19,549 nucleotides of DNA from Ruminococcaceae bacterium UBA5891. GTDB taxonomy: Bacteria; Bacillota; Clostridia; Oscillospirales; Acutalibacteraceae. The notes under the pieces were generated by a model that was not told the origin of the DNA, ran no database searches, and was given only the letters and a program-made list of their open reading frames with translations. The stretch is from contig DJET01000053.1 of NCBI GenBank assembly GCA_002431945.1, positions 333-19,881 on the forward strand, in the 5' to 3' direction. The translations under genes and the position numbers were made by a program. Shown piece after piece: positions 1 through 8,800 of this stretch; position 1 is the stretch's first letter; every line of letters begins with the position of its first letter.

Positions 1-1088
1 ACGATTTTCTTTTTGCCGCCTGCCGTCCAAGTGCAGCGGCGGTAAGGTGTTTTGCATTCGCCGCAGACGAGCAATTCTGTCAGAGCGTATTTACTTGAGT
101 ATTTGCCTTGCTCGGTCTTGGCTTTTCGGCTGATCTTGCGTTTGCCGGAGCGCCTTGCAAGTTCCTCCTGAACTCTGCCGAAGGTAGCCGAGTCGATAAT
201 GGCAGGGTGGCTGTTTTCTACATAGTATTTCGGGCGTTCGCCGTTGTTTACTCTGACCTTTTTGCTGATGCAGTCGGTGATGTAGGTCTTATTGATGATG
301 GCATCGCCTTTGTATCTCTCATTGGAGAGAATGGACTGTATCGTGGAAAACTGCCACTCTGCTTTTCCCGTCGGGCTTTTGATGCCCTTTTCTTCAAGTA
401 GTTTGGCAATTCCTTTTAAGCTGTCGCCTGCGAGGAAGCGGTCATATATAAGGCGGATCGTTTCGGCTTCTTCGGGGACGATTTCGGGTTGTCCGTCCTC
501 GCCCTTGCGGTAGCCGAGGAAGTTCTTGTATCTGAAAACTACCTTGCCTTCACGGGCGGCCTGCGCCTTGCCCCATTTAATGTTGGCGCTGATATTTTCC
601 GATTCGCTTTGGGCGATGCTGCCGTAGATGGTGATGTAAAACTCGGCACCGGGCTGATTGCTGTGGATGCCCTGTTCCTCGAAGTACACATCGACACCGA
701 GGTCATTGAGCAGTCGGACATACTTCAAGCAGTCCACCGTGTTCCGCGCGAACCTTGCAATGGATTTTGTGATGATCATGTCGATTTTCCCTTGCTTGCA
801 TCGGCGGATCATGCGGTTGAATTCATCTCGGTTTTTCACGCTTGTGCCGGAGATGCCCTTATCGGCGTAGATACCTTCAAGCGTCCATCCGTTTTCGGAA
901 TGGATGCGTTCGGTATAGTGCTGCACCTGATTTTCATAGCTGTTGAGCTGTTCCTCCTGCTTAGTGGAAACGCGGCAGTATGCCGCCACCCGCAGGACTC
1001 GGTAATGGGTTTTCACGCTCTCTCTGACCGATACGGTCGGTTCGATTACCCGCACCACTCTTTGAGGGGCGGCTGTTGTCTGTTGCAT
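1..1088 (-). CDS. Large serine recombinase (site-specific integrase), 3' end missing
   Basis: The product cuts and rejoins DNA at attachment sites through a covalent serine linkage. About 362 residues are visible; the C-terminus lies off the left edge. The resolvase-type catalytic domain spans about residues 32-175. It has the YCRVST motif with predicted nucleophile Ser41, followed by GISGTSVKNRDEF, the IITKSIARFARN segment and a SQSE-like helix start (AQSESENIS). The recombinase DNA-binding domain follows at about 195-310 (FLGYRK, GIKSPTGKAEWQFSTIQSIL, NERYKGDAI). A zinc beta-ribbon begins near residue 343 with CGECKTPYRRC. The ATG at 1088 is chosen because AAAGGAGAAC lies 4 bases upstream and the leader before YCRVST has the usual length of the family. 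The gene overlaps the preceding zinc-ribbon gene by 128 bases in another frame. It is likely the integrase of the surrounding element. Confidence 0.93.
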   Translation of the reverse strand, partial: MQQTTAAPQRVVRVIEPTVSVRESVKTHYRVLRVAAYCRVSTKQEEQLNSYENQVQHYTERIHSENGWTLEGIYADKGISGTSVKNRDEFNRMIRRCKQGKIDMIITKSIARFARNTVDCLKYVRLLNDLGVDVYFEEQGIHSNQPGAEFYITIYGSIAQSESENISANIKWGKAQAAREGKVVFRYKNFLGYRKGEDGQPEIVPEEAETIRLIYDRFLAGDSLKGIAKLLEEKGIKSPTGKAEWQFSTIQSILSNERYKGDAIINKTYITDCISKKVRVNNGERPKYYVENSHPAIIDSATFGRVQEELARRSGKRKISRKAKTEQGKYSSKYALTELLVCGECKTPYRRCTWTAGGKKKI

Positions 1089-1716
1089 GGCTGTTCTCCT
1101 TTCGTATGATCTGTCCGTTCAGCAGTATGATATCTGCTGTTTTATCGGTGTATAGGCGTATTTCACTGACCGTGCGGTTCAGCCGCTCGGCGATGTCTGC
1201 CGTACTGCCAACTTCGGCCTTCAGCCTTTGTACGGCGCAGCACCCGTTGCCGAGCTCTTTATATTTCCGGGCGAGGCACTCCGTCATTTTGCTTCGCAAC
1301 ACAGCCTTGTCTATTTCCGTCATGTCAAGCATACGGCTGATCTCGTTATTCAGCCGTATTACCTCGGTGCTCGGTTCGTAGGGTGTTTCGGCAGGCATTT
1401 TGATGCTGTCGGCGGTTACCGTGCCGAGAAGGTCGGCAAGTGCGGTCAGCAGTTCGGCATCGGATATCTCGATCCGCAGACGGCAATCCTTGTTCTCACA
1501 AGTCCAGCGTTCTTGGCATTTGCATCGGCTGTCATGTCGGCGGCGCATTCGGTCACCGCAGGTCGGGCATAGGACGGGGACGGTCAGCTTGAATACCGTG
1601 ATGAGTATCTGCGACTCCGAAAAGCGAACACCGACACCTCTCGGTGCAAAATTCGGAACGGTCATCATCAGCCGTTCCATGCGTCTATCATATGGGTTAT
1701 TTAAAAATACGGTCAT
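961..1716 (-). CDS. Zinc-ribbon and coiled-coil protein resembling a serine recombinase tail
   Basis: This is a 251-residue protein with no resolvase catalytic domain. Cysteines at 50, 53, 65, 67, 73 and 78 (CPTCGD...CKC...CENKDC) form a zinc beta-ribbon like the one in the C-terminal half of large serine recombinases. It is followed by IEISDAELLTALADLL and a helical, probably coiled-coil stretch at about 115-190. The segment ILLNGQII near 197-204 resembles the end of recombinase proteins. The ATG at 1716 is chosen over an upstream in-frame start at 1899 because AAGGAGAAC precedes it by a few bases and the upstream part would overlap another gene and a terminator. The last 43 or so residues lie in the overlap with the recombinase, are rich in Arg, Ser and Pro, and may carry no function of their own. 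A partner or regulator of the recombinase is plausible but unproven. Confidence 0.72.
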   Translation of the reverse strand: MTVFLNNPYDRRMERLMMTVPNFAPRGVGVRFSESQILITVFKLTVPVLCPTCGDRMRRRHDSRCKCQERWTCENKDCRLRIEISDAELLTALADLLGTVTADSIKMPAETPYEPSTEVIRLNNEISRMLDMTEIDKAVLRSKMTECLARKYKELGNGCCAVQRLKAEVGSTADIAERLNRTVSEIRLYTDKTADIILLNGQIIRKENSHATDNSRPSKSGAGNRTDRIGQRERENPLPSPAGGGILPRFH

Positions 1717-1736
1717 TTCGGTTCTCCTTGTGAAAT

Positions 1737-1772
1737 AGAAAAAGCCCTCCGGTTTTTGTGTAACCGAAGGGC
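1737..1772 (-). terminator. Terminator-like hairpin before the zinc-ribbon gene
   Basis: On the minus strand, an 11-bp stem with one mismatch (GCCCTTCGGTT pairing with AACCGGAGGGC, 7-base loop) is followed at once by TTTTTCTATTTC. It lies 12 bases after the stop of the accessory gene and only about 10 bases before the ribosome binding site of the next gene. It could end the upstream transcript or act as an attenuator for the recombinase cassette. Confidence 0.75.
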
Positions 1773-1783
1773 GATCAATAGTA

Positions 1784-2428
1784 TTACATATTCTGTTGTA
1801 GTGCTGATTCCTGTTCAAAGGTCGGTGGCTCGGCTTCGAGGGAGGGATATGCATCCGTGAGTTTTTCTTGGAGCTTATCCAGCTGCCGTTCCTGCTCATA
1901 GGTCAGTATTTCGCAGTTGGCTTTTGCAAAGTTTACACAGCGATAAAGGTCTGCCGATTCTTTTTCGGAGAAGAGACGGGGCTTGCTGACGAGACCGGAA
2001 CGCACGGCAAAGGCTTCCTTGACATATTCATAGTTCGGTGAGTAATCTCCCCAGAACACCGAGTCGCCACTTTCATTCTGCTTCCATGTGCAGAACATAA
2101 AGCCGTTCTTTTCACTGTAGGTCGCCGCCAACACGGTATCTCCGAAGGCGGCAAGCTGTCTGTAATCAGAGACGCCGTCGGCTTTCATCTGCGGTGCGTG
2201 TTCATACAGTCCTACATATTCACGCACCGTAGAGATTTCATCCTGAATGTCTGCAATTTTACTGCGGTATTCATCCGAGAGATTTTTGTCGGCATTGCTT
2301 AGAAATTGACCGTTGTATTTTATCCGGCAGAGGGGGATGCCGTCCGAGGACACTTCCATCCATTCGTTGCCGTCCATCTTGGTGTCGTACCGAGCCCTGA
2401 GCCGTTTGGCTAATTCTTTCTGTAGCAT
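1784..2428 (-). CDS. Mobile-element accessory protein of unknown function
   Basis: This is a 214-residue, mostly soluble protein without signal peptide, membrane segment or catalytic motif that I recognise. The N-terminal part has a mixed alpha/beta pattern (EWMEVSSDGIPLCRIKY), followed by a helical piece (residues about 48-72), an aromatic-rich middle (FMFCTWKQ, VFWGDYSPNYEYVKEAFAVR) and a helical C-terminus (about 150-200) rich in Glu, Gln and Leu. Its overall look recalls uncharacterised proteins that Firmicutes conjugative elements carry near their recombinase genes, but I cannot assign a family. The start at 2428 is supported by AAAGGAG about 11 bases upstream. A terminator-like hairpin lies directly before the ribosome binding site and another just after the stop, so the gene may form a separate transcription unit. 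Roles in element maintenance or DNA handling are guesses only. Confidence 0.7.
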   Translation of the reverse strand: MLQKELAKRLRARYDTKMDGNEWMEVSSDGIPLCRIKYNGQFLSNADKNLSDEYRSKIADIQDEISTVREYVGLYEHAPQMKADGVSDYRQLAAFGDTVLAATYSEKNGFMFCTWKQNESGDSVFWGDYSPNYEYVKEAFAVRSGLVSKPRLFSEKESADLYRCVNFAKANCEILTYEQERQLDKLQEKLTDAYPSLEAEPPTFEQESALQQNM

Positions 2429-2456
2429 ATCTGTTTTCTCCTTTTTTGAGGGTAAT

Positions 2457-2492
2457 AAAAAAGGCAGATAGATTTTTGATTTCTATCTGCCT
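2457..2492 (-). terminator. Terminator-like hairpin at the element edge
   Basis: On the minus strand, AGGCAGATAGA pairs perfectly with TCTATCTGCCT across a 9-base loop, and TTTTTT follows. It sits about 15 bases before the ribosome binding site of the accessory gene, inside the element, so it would stop transcription coming in from the chromosome or serve as an attenuator. Confidence 0.75.
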
Positions 2493-2518
2493 GTGCATTT
2501 GGTATTCAGTTTTCGGGA

Positions 2519-2537
2519 GTTCGAGTCCTGCCACAAA
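2519..2537 (+). other. Possible attachment-site remnant: tRNA 3'-end-like fragment
   Basis: The stretch GTTCGAGTCCTGCC has the T-loop signature TTCGAGT preceded by G and followed by C, as in tRNA genes, but the bases to its left do not pair as a T stem and no acceptor or anticodon arm exists upstream. This is what remains when an element integrates at the 3' end of a tRNA gene and copies the core sequence. The plus-strand orientation fits an element extending to the left, with the intact tRNA outside the window. The bases that would form the acceptor strand (CACAAAG) are unusual, so a chance match is possible. Confidence 0.35.
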
Positions 2538-2541
2538 GGGA

Positions 2542-2590
2542 AAACGACGATTTTACATCTGTGTTTCTACACAGAGAAAAATCGCCGTTT
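2542..2590. other. Long two-tier inverted repeat beside the element edge
   Basis: A 13-bp outer stem with one mismatch (2542-2554 with 2578-2590) encloses a 6-bp inner stem CTGTGT/ACACAG around TTCT. Neither strand has a long T run after it, though the minus strand continues with TTTTCCC. It could be the old terminator of a tRNA gene whose 3' end served as attachment site, or a second terminator for tRNA-Leu. Confidence 0.5.
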
Positions 2591-2598
2591 GGGTAACA

Positions 2599-2625
2599 AA
2601 AAAGCCCGATAAAATCGGGCTTTTT
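2599..2625 (-). terminator. Terminator of tRNA-Leu
   Basis: A 12-bp perfect stem, AAAAAGCCCGAT with ATCGGGCTTTTT around a 3-base loop, continues with T residues on the minus strand. It lies 31 bases past the CCA end of tRNA-Leu. The A and T flanks make it usable from both sides. Confidence 0.85.
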
Positions 2626-2656
2626 CGTGGGAAACATCTATTTTGTCTCCACAGTA

Positions 2657-2740
2657 TGGTGCGAGTGACGAGACTTGAACTCGTACGTCAAAGACACACG
2701 CCCCTCAAACGTGCCTGTCTGCCTATTCCAGCACACTCGC
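2657..2740 (-). tRNA. tRNA-Leu (anticodon GAG)
   Basis: The 84-base gene folds as a class II tRNA. The acceptor GCGAGTG pairs with CACTCGC, the discriminator is A and CCA is encoded. The D arm has stem CTG/CAG around GAATAGGCAGA. The anticodon stem CACGT/GCGTG holds loop TTGAGGG, giving anticodon GAG, which reads CTC and CTT leucine codons. The variable arm is long, and the T arm reads CGAG-TTCAAGT-CTCG, as expected for leucine tRNA. Confidence 0.95.
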
Positions 2741-2769
2741 ATTTAGCGCCTTAATTACGGCGCTTGATT

Positions 2770-2798
2770 ATTATATCAAATAAAGTAACGAATGTCAA
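2770..2798 (-). promoter_or_regulatory. Sigma-A type promoter of tRNA-Leu
   Basis: On the minus strand, consensus TTGACA (2798-2793) and TATAAT (2775-2770) are separated by exactly 17 bases. The start point would fall about 20 bases before the mature tRNA. The region also holds a small inverted repeat AGCGCC/GGCGCT in the leader. Confidence 0.88.
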
Positions 2799-2832
2799 TA
2801 AAAATCTTTAATTTTTAAATTATTTTTAATGG

Positions 2833-2874
2833 CGGGTCGGTATTCTGTATATTTAATATCAAAATACCGACCCG
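2833..2874 (-). terminator. Hairpin after the dockerin gene
   Basis: A perfect 12-bp stem, CGGGTCGGTATT with AATACCGACCCG around 18 bases, begins 12 bases after the stop codon of the giant gene. The following minus-strand bases are AT-rich (CCATTAAAAATAATTT) but contain no clean T run, so termination may be weak or the hairpin may mainly protect the mRNA 3' end. Confidence 0.65.
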
Positions 2875-2886
2875 TTCGGCTTTTAA

Positions 2887-5800
2887 TCAGTAGGCTGATA
2901 AGGTGCCGATTTCCTTTGCGGGTGTTCCTTGGTCAAACTTATTGTTTTCAATGTTGAAAACGCCGTTTAAATAACCGATTATACCGCCCGAATATTCGCC
3001 GGATAACGTGGCTTTGTTTATACACCCTGAAATTGCACCCTCTGCGGTACTGCCCGACGCTGCTCCGTGCGCCTCGCCTACCATACCGCCTATATACGCA
3101 GTACCCTTACCGTTTAGTTTACGGAAGAAAATACCGGAGCTTGTGCAGTTGATTATATTACTGTCGGACAGCATATATGCCGCCATTCCACCTATGTTGA
3201 TATTATCGTCGTACTCGGTACTGAATTTCTCGCCGCCCATTATAATATCAACAGAGCAGTTTTCAATCGTACCGCCCCAAAGTGAAACTGCAATGCCGCC
3301 GCAGTTCTCGCCGTAGAAGAACGAATCCTCCACCCTTAGGTTTTTAACGGTGCCGCTTACTCCGTCAAACAGCGCCAAACGCCCCTCGGCACTTTCCGAT
3401 TTTGCGTAAAGACCGCTTATGGTATGACCGGCGCCGTCGAAGACTGCTTTAAAGCCCTGACGGCCGTAGCTTGTTGAGCCTATCGGGGAACTCCAATAAT
3501 ACCTGTACATATCAAGATCGTTGCCTAAGGTGTAGGTTATATCCGGGCTGTTGTATGCCTTGTTGCCCTCGTAAACCTTTTGCTTCAGATATAACAGCTG
3601 CCCCGGCGTTGTGATTGTAAAGGCGTTGTTTTCAACCGTAAACTCTTCCTGATCGATACCGCTGTATTCACCCTGATTCGGCGCCCATTTTTCAATTCCG
3701 AAGTTGCCGGAAAACGGAACGTACGACCAGGTTCCTGTTAAATCGGGCAGCAAAAATTCGTAGTTGGGATTGGTAATCTTCACCTCTAATTTATAAGAGG
3801 TCTGTTTCCAATCGGAATAATTGAACGGCTGAACCTTTAACGGTGTGCCGAGCTTTACTTTACCGAATACGGAATGGTTGGTAACAGAGTAATGCAATCC
3901 GTAGGTTATATCAAAATTTTCCCTGTCCGCAGGGAGCTTTGCATAACCCGATTCGTTCATTGTAAGCAAAATTTCGCAGAACTTAGTCTGTTTGAAGGTA
4001 AAGTCGTCTTTGGTAGGTCTTTCTTTAATCTCAAAAACGGTTTTATTGATTTTTACCACGCCTACTGCCGAAATTTCAAACGCGTTGTAGTAATTATCGG
4101 CTTCGCGGCATATTACAACGTCGTATGTGCCGGCGTTTATCGGCTCGCCTGTAATGTATGCGTCCTCGCCCTGCTTTTTATATTTAAAGGTGAAATCCTT
4201 TATTGTAAGCGGACGTTCGGCGTTGCCGGCGGGGATATTACCGTATACCGGCGCAAAGGCAGTGCCGTTGTAGGTTTCCTCAATCGGGGTAAAGGTAAAT
4301 GCGCCCTCGCTTTCGATGGTTACAAGCAGTCTCCAATGAGCGTACAGTGTAATATCCGATTCCGAATCTACGGTATTTGTGCTTAAAACCTCGCTGCCGC
4401 CGTTTTTCGCCGTAAACCAGCCTACAAAGCCGTACCCTGCACGCGTAGCCATAGGCAGCTCGCCGTATGCACTGCCGAAGCTTACGCTTCTTATTCCGCT
4501 TTCGGGGGGAATCCAATCGTTGCCGTTATTAACGTCAAGCGTAACCTTAACGGTTTTTGCTTCCCACTTTGCATAAAGCGTTTTATTTTCCTTAGGCATA
4601 AGCCTTGAAGTAAATGGGGTTTTAAGCTCAGAATCGGAGAACCAGCCTATAAAGCTATAGCCGCGGCGTGCGGGTGCGGGCAGCGTGCCTATCAGGCTGC
4701 CGCCTACGCGTTCAATATCCTGAACCGTGCTGCCGCCGTTTTCTTCAAACGAAAGTGTGTATTTTTCGCCCACTATTTCACAGCACTCAACCGTATAAAC
4801 AATGCTTGAATTTATAATGCCGGGTTCCGGTGAAATGCTTTTAACTGCCATACCGTTTTCGGCAACAACTGCGTTGTAATCAAATGTTGAGGCGGTTGAT
4901 TTTTTAATGCGCTCAATATGGTCCTCGGCGTCTATTCCTACGAATTTATAGGTTACAAGAACCGAATTATCGGCATAATCCGCAAATGCCCGAACCTTGC
5001 CCTCGGCAATTGCCTGTGCCGCCTTACCGGTTATAGGCTCGTTAAGGTCTATTACATCGGTAACGGGGTTGCCGTATTCGTCTGTTCCCGTTTGAATTAC
5101 GGCGGTTGTGCTTACTCCCGTAAATTTGGTGAATTTTGCTTTATCGGGATCGGTATTCGGCTTGTTTATGCCAGTGTTTTCAAGCTTGCTAAAATCAAAC
5201 GCCTTGCCGTAATAGGTTGTAAACCTTTGGCTTGCAGTGGTTCCGTCGGCATTTTGTATGCCGCTTACCGTTACGGTATAGGGCTTATAGCTTACATTGC
5301 ATACATAATCGGTATCTGCGATTATGCTTACCTTTTGACCGGCGTTTTCAAACTCAAAGGAGTCGTACTTCGCGCTGTCATAGCCTACGATTTCTTTAAG
5401 CTCATCTACTGTGGGAAGTGTGAATTCCTCGCCCTTATATGCTCGGTGGCTCCATACGGTCTCGTATCCGTCTGTCTCGTTGCCTAAGCGTATGTTAGCC
5501 GTATACTCTACACGTTCTTCTTCTGTAAGATTGGTCCAGTAAACGGGAACGGTAAGCTGCATATCATAATTGCTGAACGGCAGCTTGTTGCCCTTATATG
5601 TGATCGTCATATCGCACGACATATAACGCGTGTTTTCAGGCACGTTGACATTTATAACGGGGGAATTATACATATCGTACGCAAGAGAGAAATTGGGGCT
5701 TGAGAACGTGATGTTATATTTATCGATATTGAAGCTTCTTATAGTATTCTTACCGGTTGCCATATCAACGCACGTAAGATTGCGATAGTGGCTCGGCAAG

Positions 5801-8800
5801 CGCATACTGATGCCGTTGGAACTGTCCTTATCGGTATCGTATACGCAAAGCTTATCATCGCTTGTCGGTTTTAAATTAAATTCATAGGGGTAGATCTTGG
5901 TGCCCGCCACTACCAAGGGGTATTCCTTATTTACAAAATCGTAGCTTGCCTCAAACATTCCGCCTATTGCCTCGGCGTCAAGCGATATTATAAGGTATAG
6001 ACCGAAATCCATATATATCGCGCCGCCCATTTTTGTTGCGGTAACGGTTTGAGAAGAATTTGCGCCGCGCATACGCTGATAATCGTAAACGAAAAATCCG
6101 TAAAGCTTAACGTACGGGCCAAACTCCAGCGAAATTCCGACGCTTGCTATATCGGAAGAACCGATTGCGAACGAAATAGCGCCCTTAATGCCCATTTTAA
6201 GACCCATTTTGCCCATTACGTAATATTGGAAAGCAAATTGCTCGTCGATAAGATCGATGGTTTCGCTTCCGGCGCTCGGCTTAAACAATCCGAATTTAAC
6301 CCAGAAGGTATATCTTTTGCCCACCTCGTACTGCAGGCTTGCACCCATTGCAACGTTAACGTCGGCACGGACAACAAAGTTAGCCGAAAATGCAATAGCA
6401 AGACCGCATACCCTGATTTCGCTTTTGCACATTTCCTTATCTACAAGCTTAACCCAATCGGTTTCCTTATCAAGCATTTCGCTGTATTTAGCCAAAAGGT
6501 CGCTCATACCGTCGGCATAGCGGTCGGCGTTAAGCTCTGTTTCGGCGGTTATATCCATCATATCCATAAGGTCTTTTGATATATTCGTCTCGCCGAGCCT
6601 GTCGCAAAGCTCCTCCCATTCCTGTTCATTCGGCATTGACTCTATACCGTCTAAGGCTTCCCAAAGCATTTTAATGTCTTCGGTATATTCCTTTACCTTT
6701 TGAACGTCCTTTTTAGCCTGCTCTAATTTGCCCTTTATTTCCTGTATTTTATTGATAACGTCGCCTGCGGTATTAAGGCCCTTTTTAAGGCTGCCCAATT
6801 TATCGGGTAAAAGGTCGCCGATCTTCTGGGGATTTTTAAGCGCGTTTTTAAGCTGATCCATTAAGCCCGCGTCTTTCTCCGCCTCGGTATATGCCTGAGC
6901 GTCGATTCTTATTCCCGTAAAGCTCTTAATATCAACCGACGCGCCTACCTTAACGCCGCACGGAACCGGAATTATTCCCAACAGTTTTGTTTTAACCAGT
7001 TCTCCGTTTGCGGTTATGCCGAGCGCTATTTCCTGCACGAATGAGGCGTCGAGATTAAGCATAACCTTGCCGTCCTGAGCCTCGATTTCATACTGCGCGT
7101 TAATTCCTACGGCAAGCTGAACCGCTCCCCTGTCTTTAAAGTGCAGTTGGTCGCCTGAGGTTATAACCTCTACCTTAAGCTTAACGCCGTCCTTTAATTC
7201 AAAGCCCTTGCTTATGTTGCGCGCGGCAAGCTTAGCGGCTGATACCGCCTGACCGTTTTCATCGGTCAGTAAAACCTTTACGCCCGGCATAGATTTAAAG
7301 CCGTCCGTTTTAACCGCCATATACGCAAGCTGCTCTGCTGCCTGCTTTGCAAAGCCGCTGCTTTCAACCTGACTGTAAACGGTAGACTCTATTCTTGCTT
7401 TGGCTTCTTCGCTGACAAGCTCTTCGCCCGAAACAACGGGCTTAATGTACATATCCGCCGCGGTCTCTATTTCTTCCGCAGAAGATTTTACATATGTTAT
7501 CTCTCCCGTAATGCTGTTATAATCGGTAATTTTTCCGTAATATACATTATTTGCGTTTATATTATCCTGCGATGTATAAACCGAAATAAAGTCGCCCACG
7601 CTTACCTTACCGATTGCATAATTTAAGTTCCCGTTTTCTTCGCCTATCATTAAAGCATAAGCGGAGGTATCGAGCGTATAGCCGTCGCTGTCGGGGGCTA
7701 AGGTAAGCCTGCCGCCGTTACCGCTCGGCAATGAGCCGATAACGGGGAAGTTATCGGGTATATCGTACATTTTTTCGTTGTCCGATTCTTCAAGGGCTGC
7801 AAGAGTAACCTTATTTCCCGAAACGCTGCCTGCCTTGAACCATGTTTCGGGGTCGTCCATATAGGCGTTTCCGCTTGTGTAGTCCCTATTTTTCGGACTT
7901 GTTGTTTTATAAAAGCATATAAGGTCGCCGACATTCACACCCTCGCAGGTTACAATGCTGCCGGCACTGAGCAATGCCGGATCACTGTATTTAACATAGT
8001 GGTTCGAGGCGTTCATTGCAATATTGTTTACAGCCTGCTTTGCTATTGAAAAGGCGGCGGTCTTTATATTGGGGTCTTTATCGGCAAAGCACCAGCCGTC
8101 CGCAAGGTTAAGCTCGTACGAGCTGCCCTCGTTATAATCGTTCGGGGCTTTAACCGTGTAAATACCGTCGTTATTATCGTCGGTAATTGTAACGGTAATC
8201 GGGTCGGAGCCGTCTTTAACAACAAGAGCTGCGGCGTTCTGCGGCAGAATTTCGCCCGAAAGCCGTTTTATCTCGAAGGTTGTGTTTGCCGGCTGATCCA
8301 TACGCGCAAACGAAACGGGTGAGTCCTCAACCATATCCTCCATTGCGGTATACTTGGCATAAACCGACATATTCCCATCAACGGGATTTTCCGCATAAAA
8401 CGGTGAGGTAAGCTCTTTATCGGTATAATATCCTTCAAGAATTGCGTTTGCCTTGGAGGATTTTGCCGCAGACGGCACCTCGCCTAACGGATAGCCCTTG
8501 GTTGCTATTAACGAATCTATCAGGTTTTCACCGTCGTAAAAGCTTACGGTTACAAGCGCGGGACCTAAATGAATACCGTCCCATTCTGCCAAATATTTTT
8601 TTAAAATCAGCAGATCAACCAGGTCGATTTCATTATCGGCGTTAACATCTGCGTTTTCAAAGCTGAAATCTGCGGGGTTATCCTCAACAAGATACAGTTT
8701 CATAGTTAAAATGTCAAGAAGATCAATTTCACCGTCGAGGTTAACGTCGCCGTACATAATGCCGTTTGTTTGAGCAAATGCCGTGAACGGCAAAGCCGTC

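Larger units (their letters stand above)
1..2531. mobile_element. Edge of an integrated mobile element (partial, ICE-like)
   Basis: The three minus-strand genes here (accessory protein, zinc-ribbon protein, serine recombinase) form a recombination cassette that continues beyond the left edge. Their codon choice differs from the rest of the window: isoleucine is mostly ATC or ATT and arginine often CGC or CGG, whereas the chromosomal genes use many ATA and AGG codons. The right limit is placed at a tRNA-3'-end-like stretch near 2519-2537, after which a hairpin and an ordinary tRNA-Leu gene begin. Large serine recombinases of this type drive excision and integration of conjugative or mobilizable elements in gut Clostridia. 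No conjugation genes lie in the window, so whether this is an ICE, a mobilizable element or a prophage is unknown. The boundary position is inferred. Confidence 0.55.

Noticed and set aside
108..1109. Plus-strand open frames of 70-206 residues
   Set aside because: They lie opposite the serine recombinase, which has clear domain motifs and a ribosome binding site on the minus strand; the plus-strand translations show no family features.
2446..2754. 102-residue plus-strand open frame across the element edge and tRNA-Leu
   Set aside because: Its C-terminal half is the antisense of tRNA-Leu and its middle reads through two hairpins; it is a by-product of RNA genes.
3874..6579. Several long plus-strand open frames opposite the giant gene
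   Set aside because: They have no consistent start signals and overlap a gene with continuous domain structure on the minus strand.
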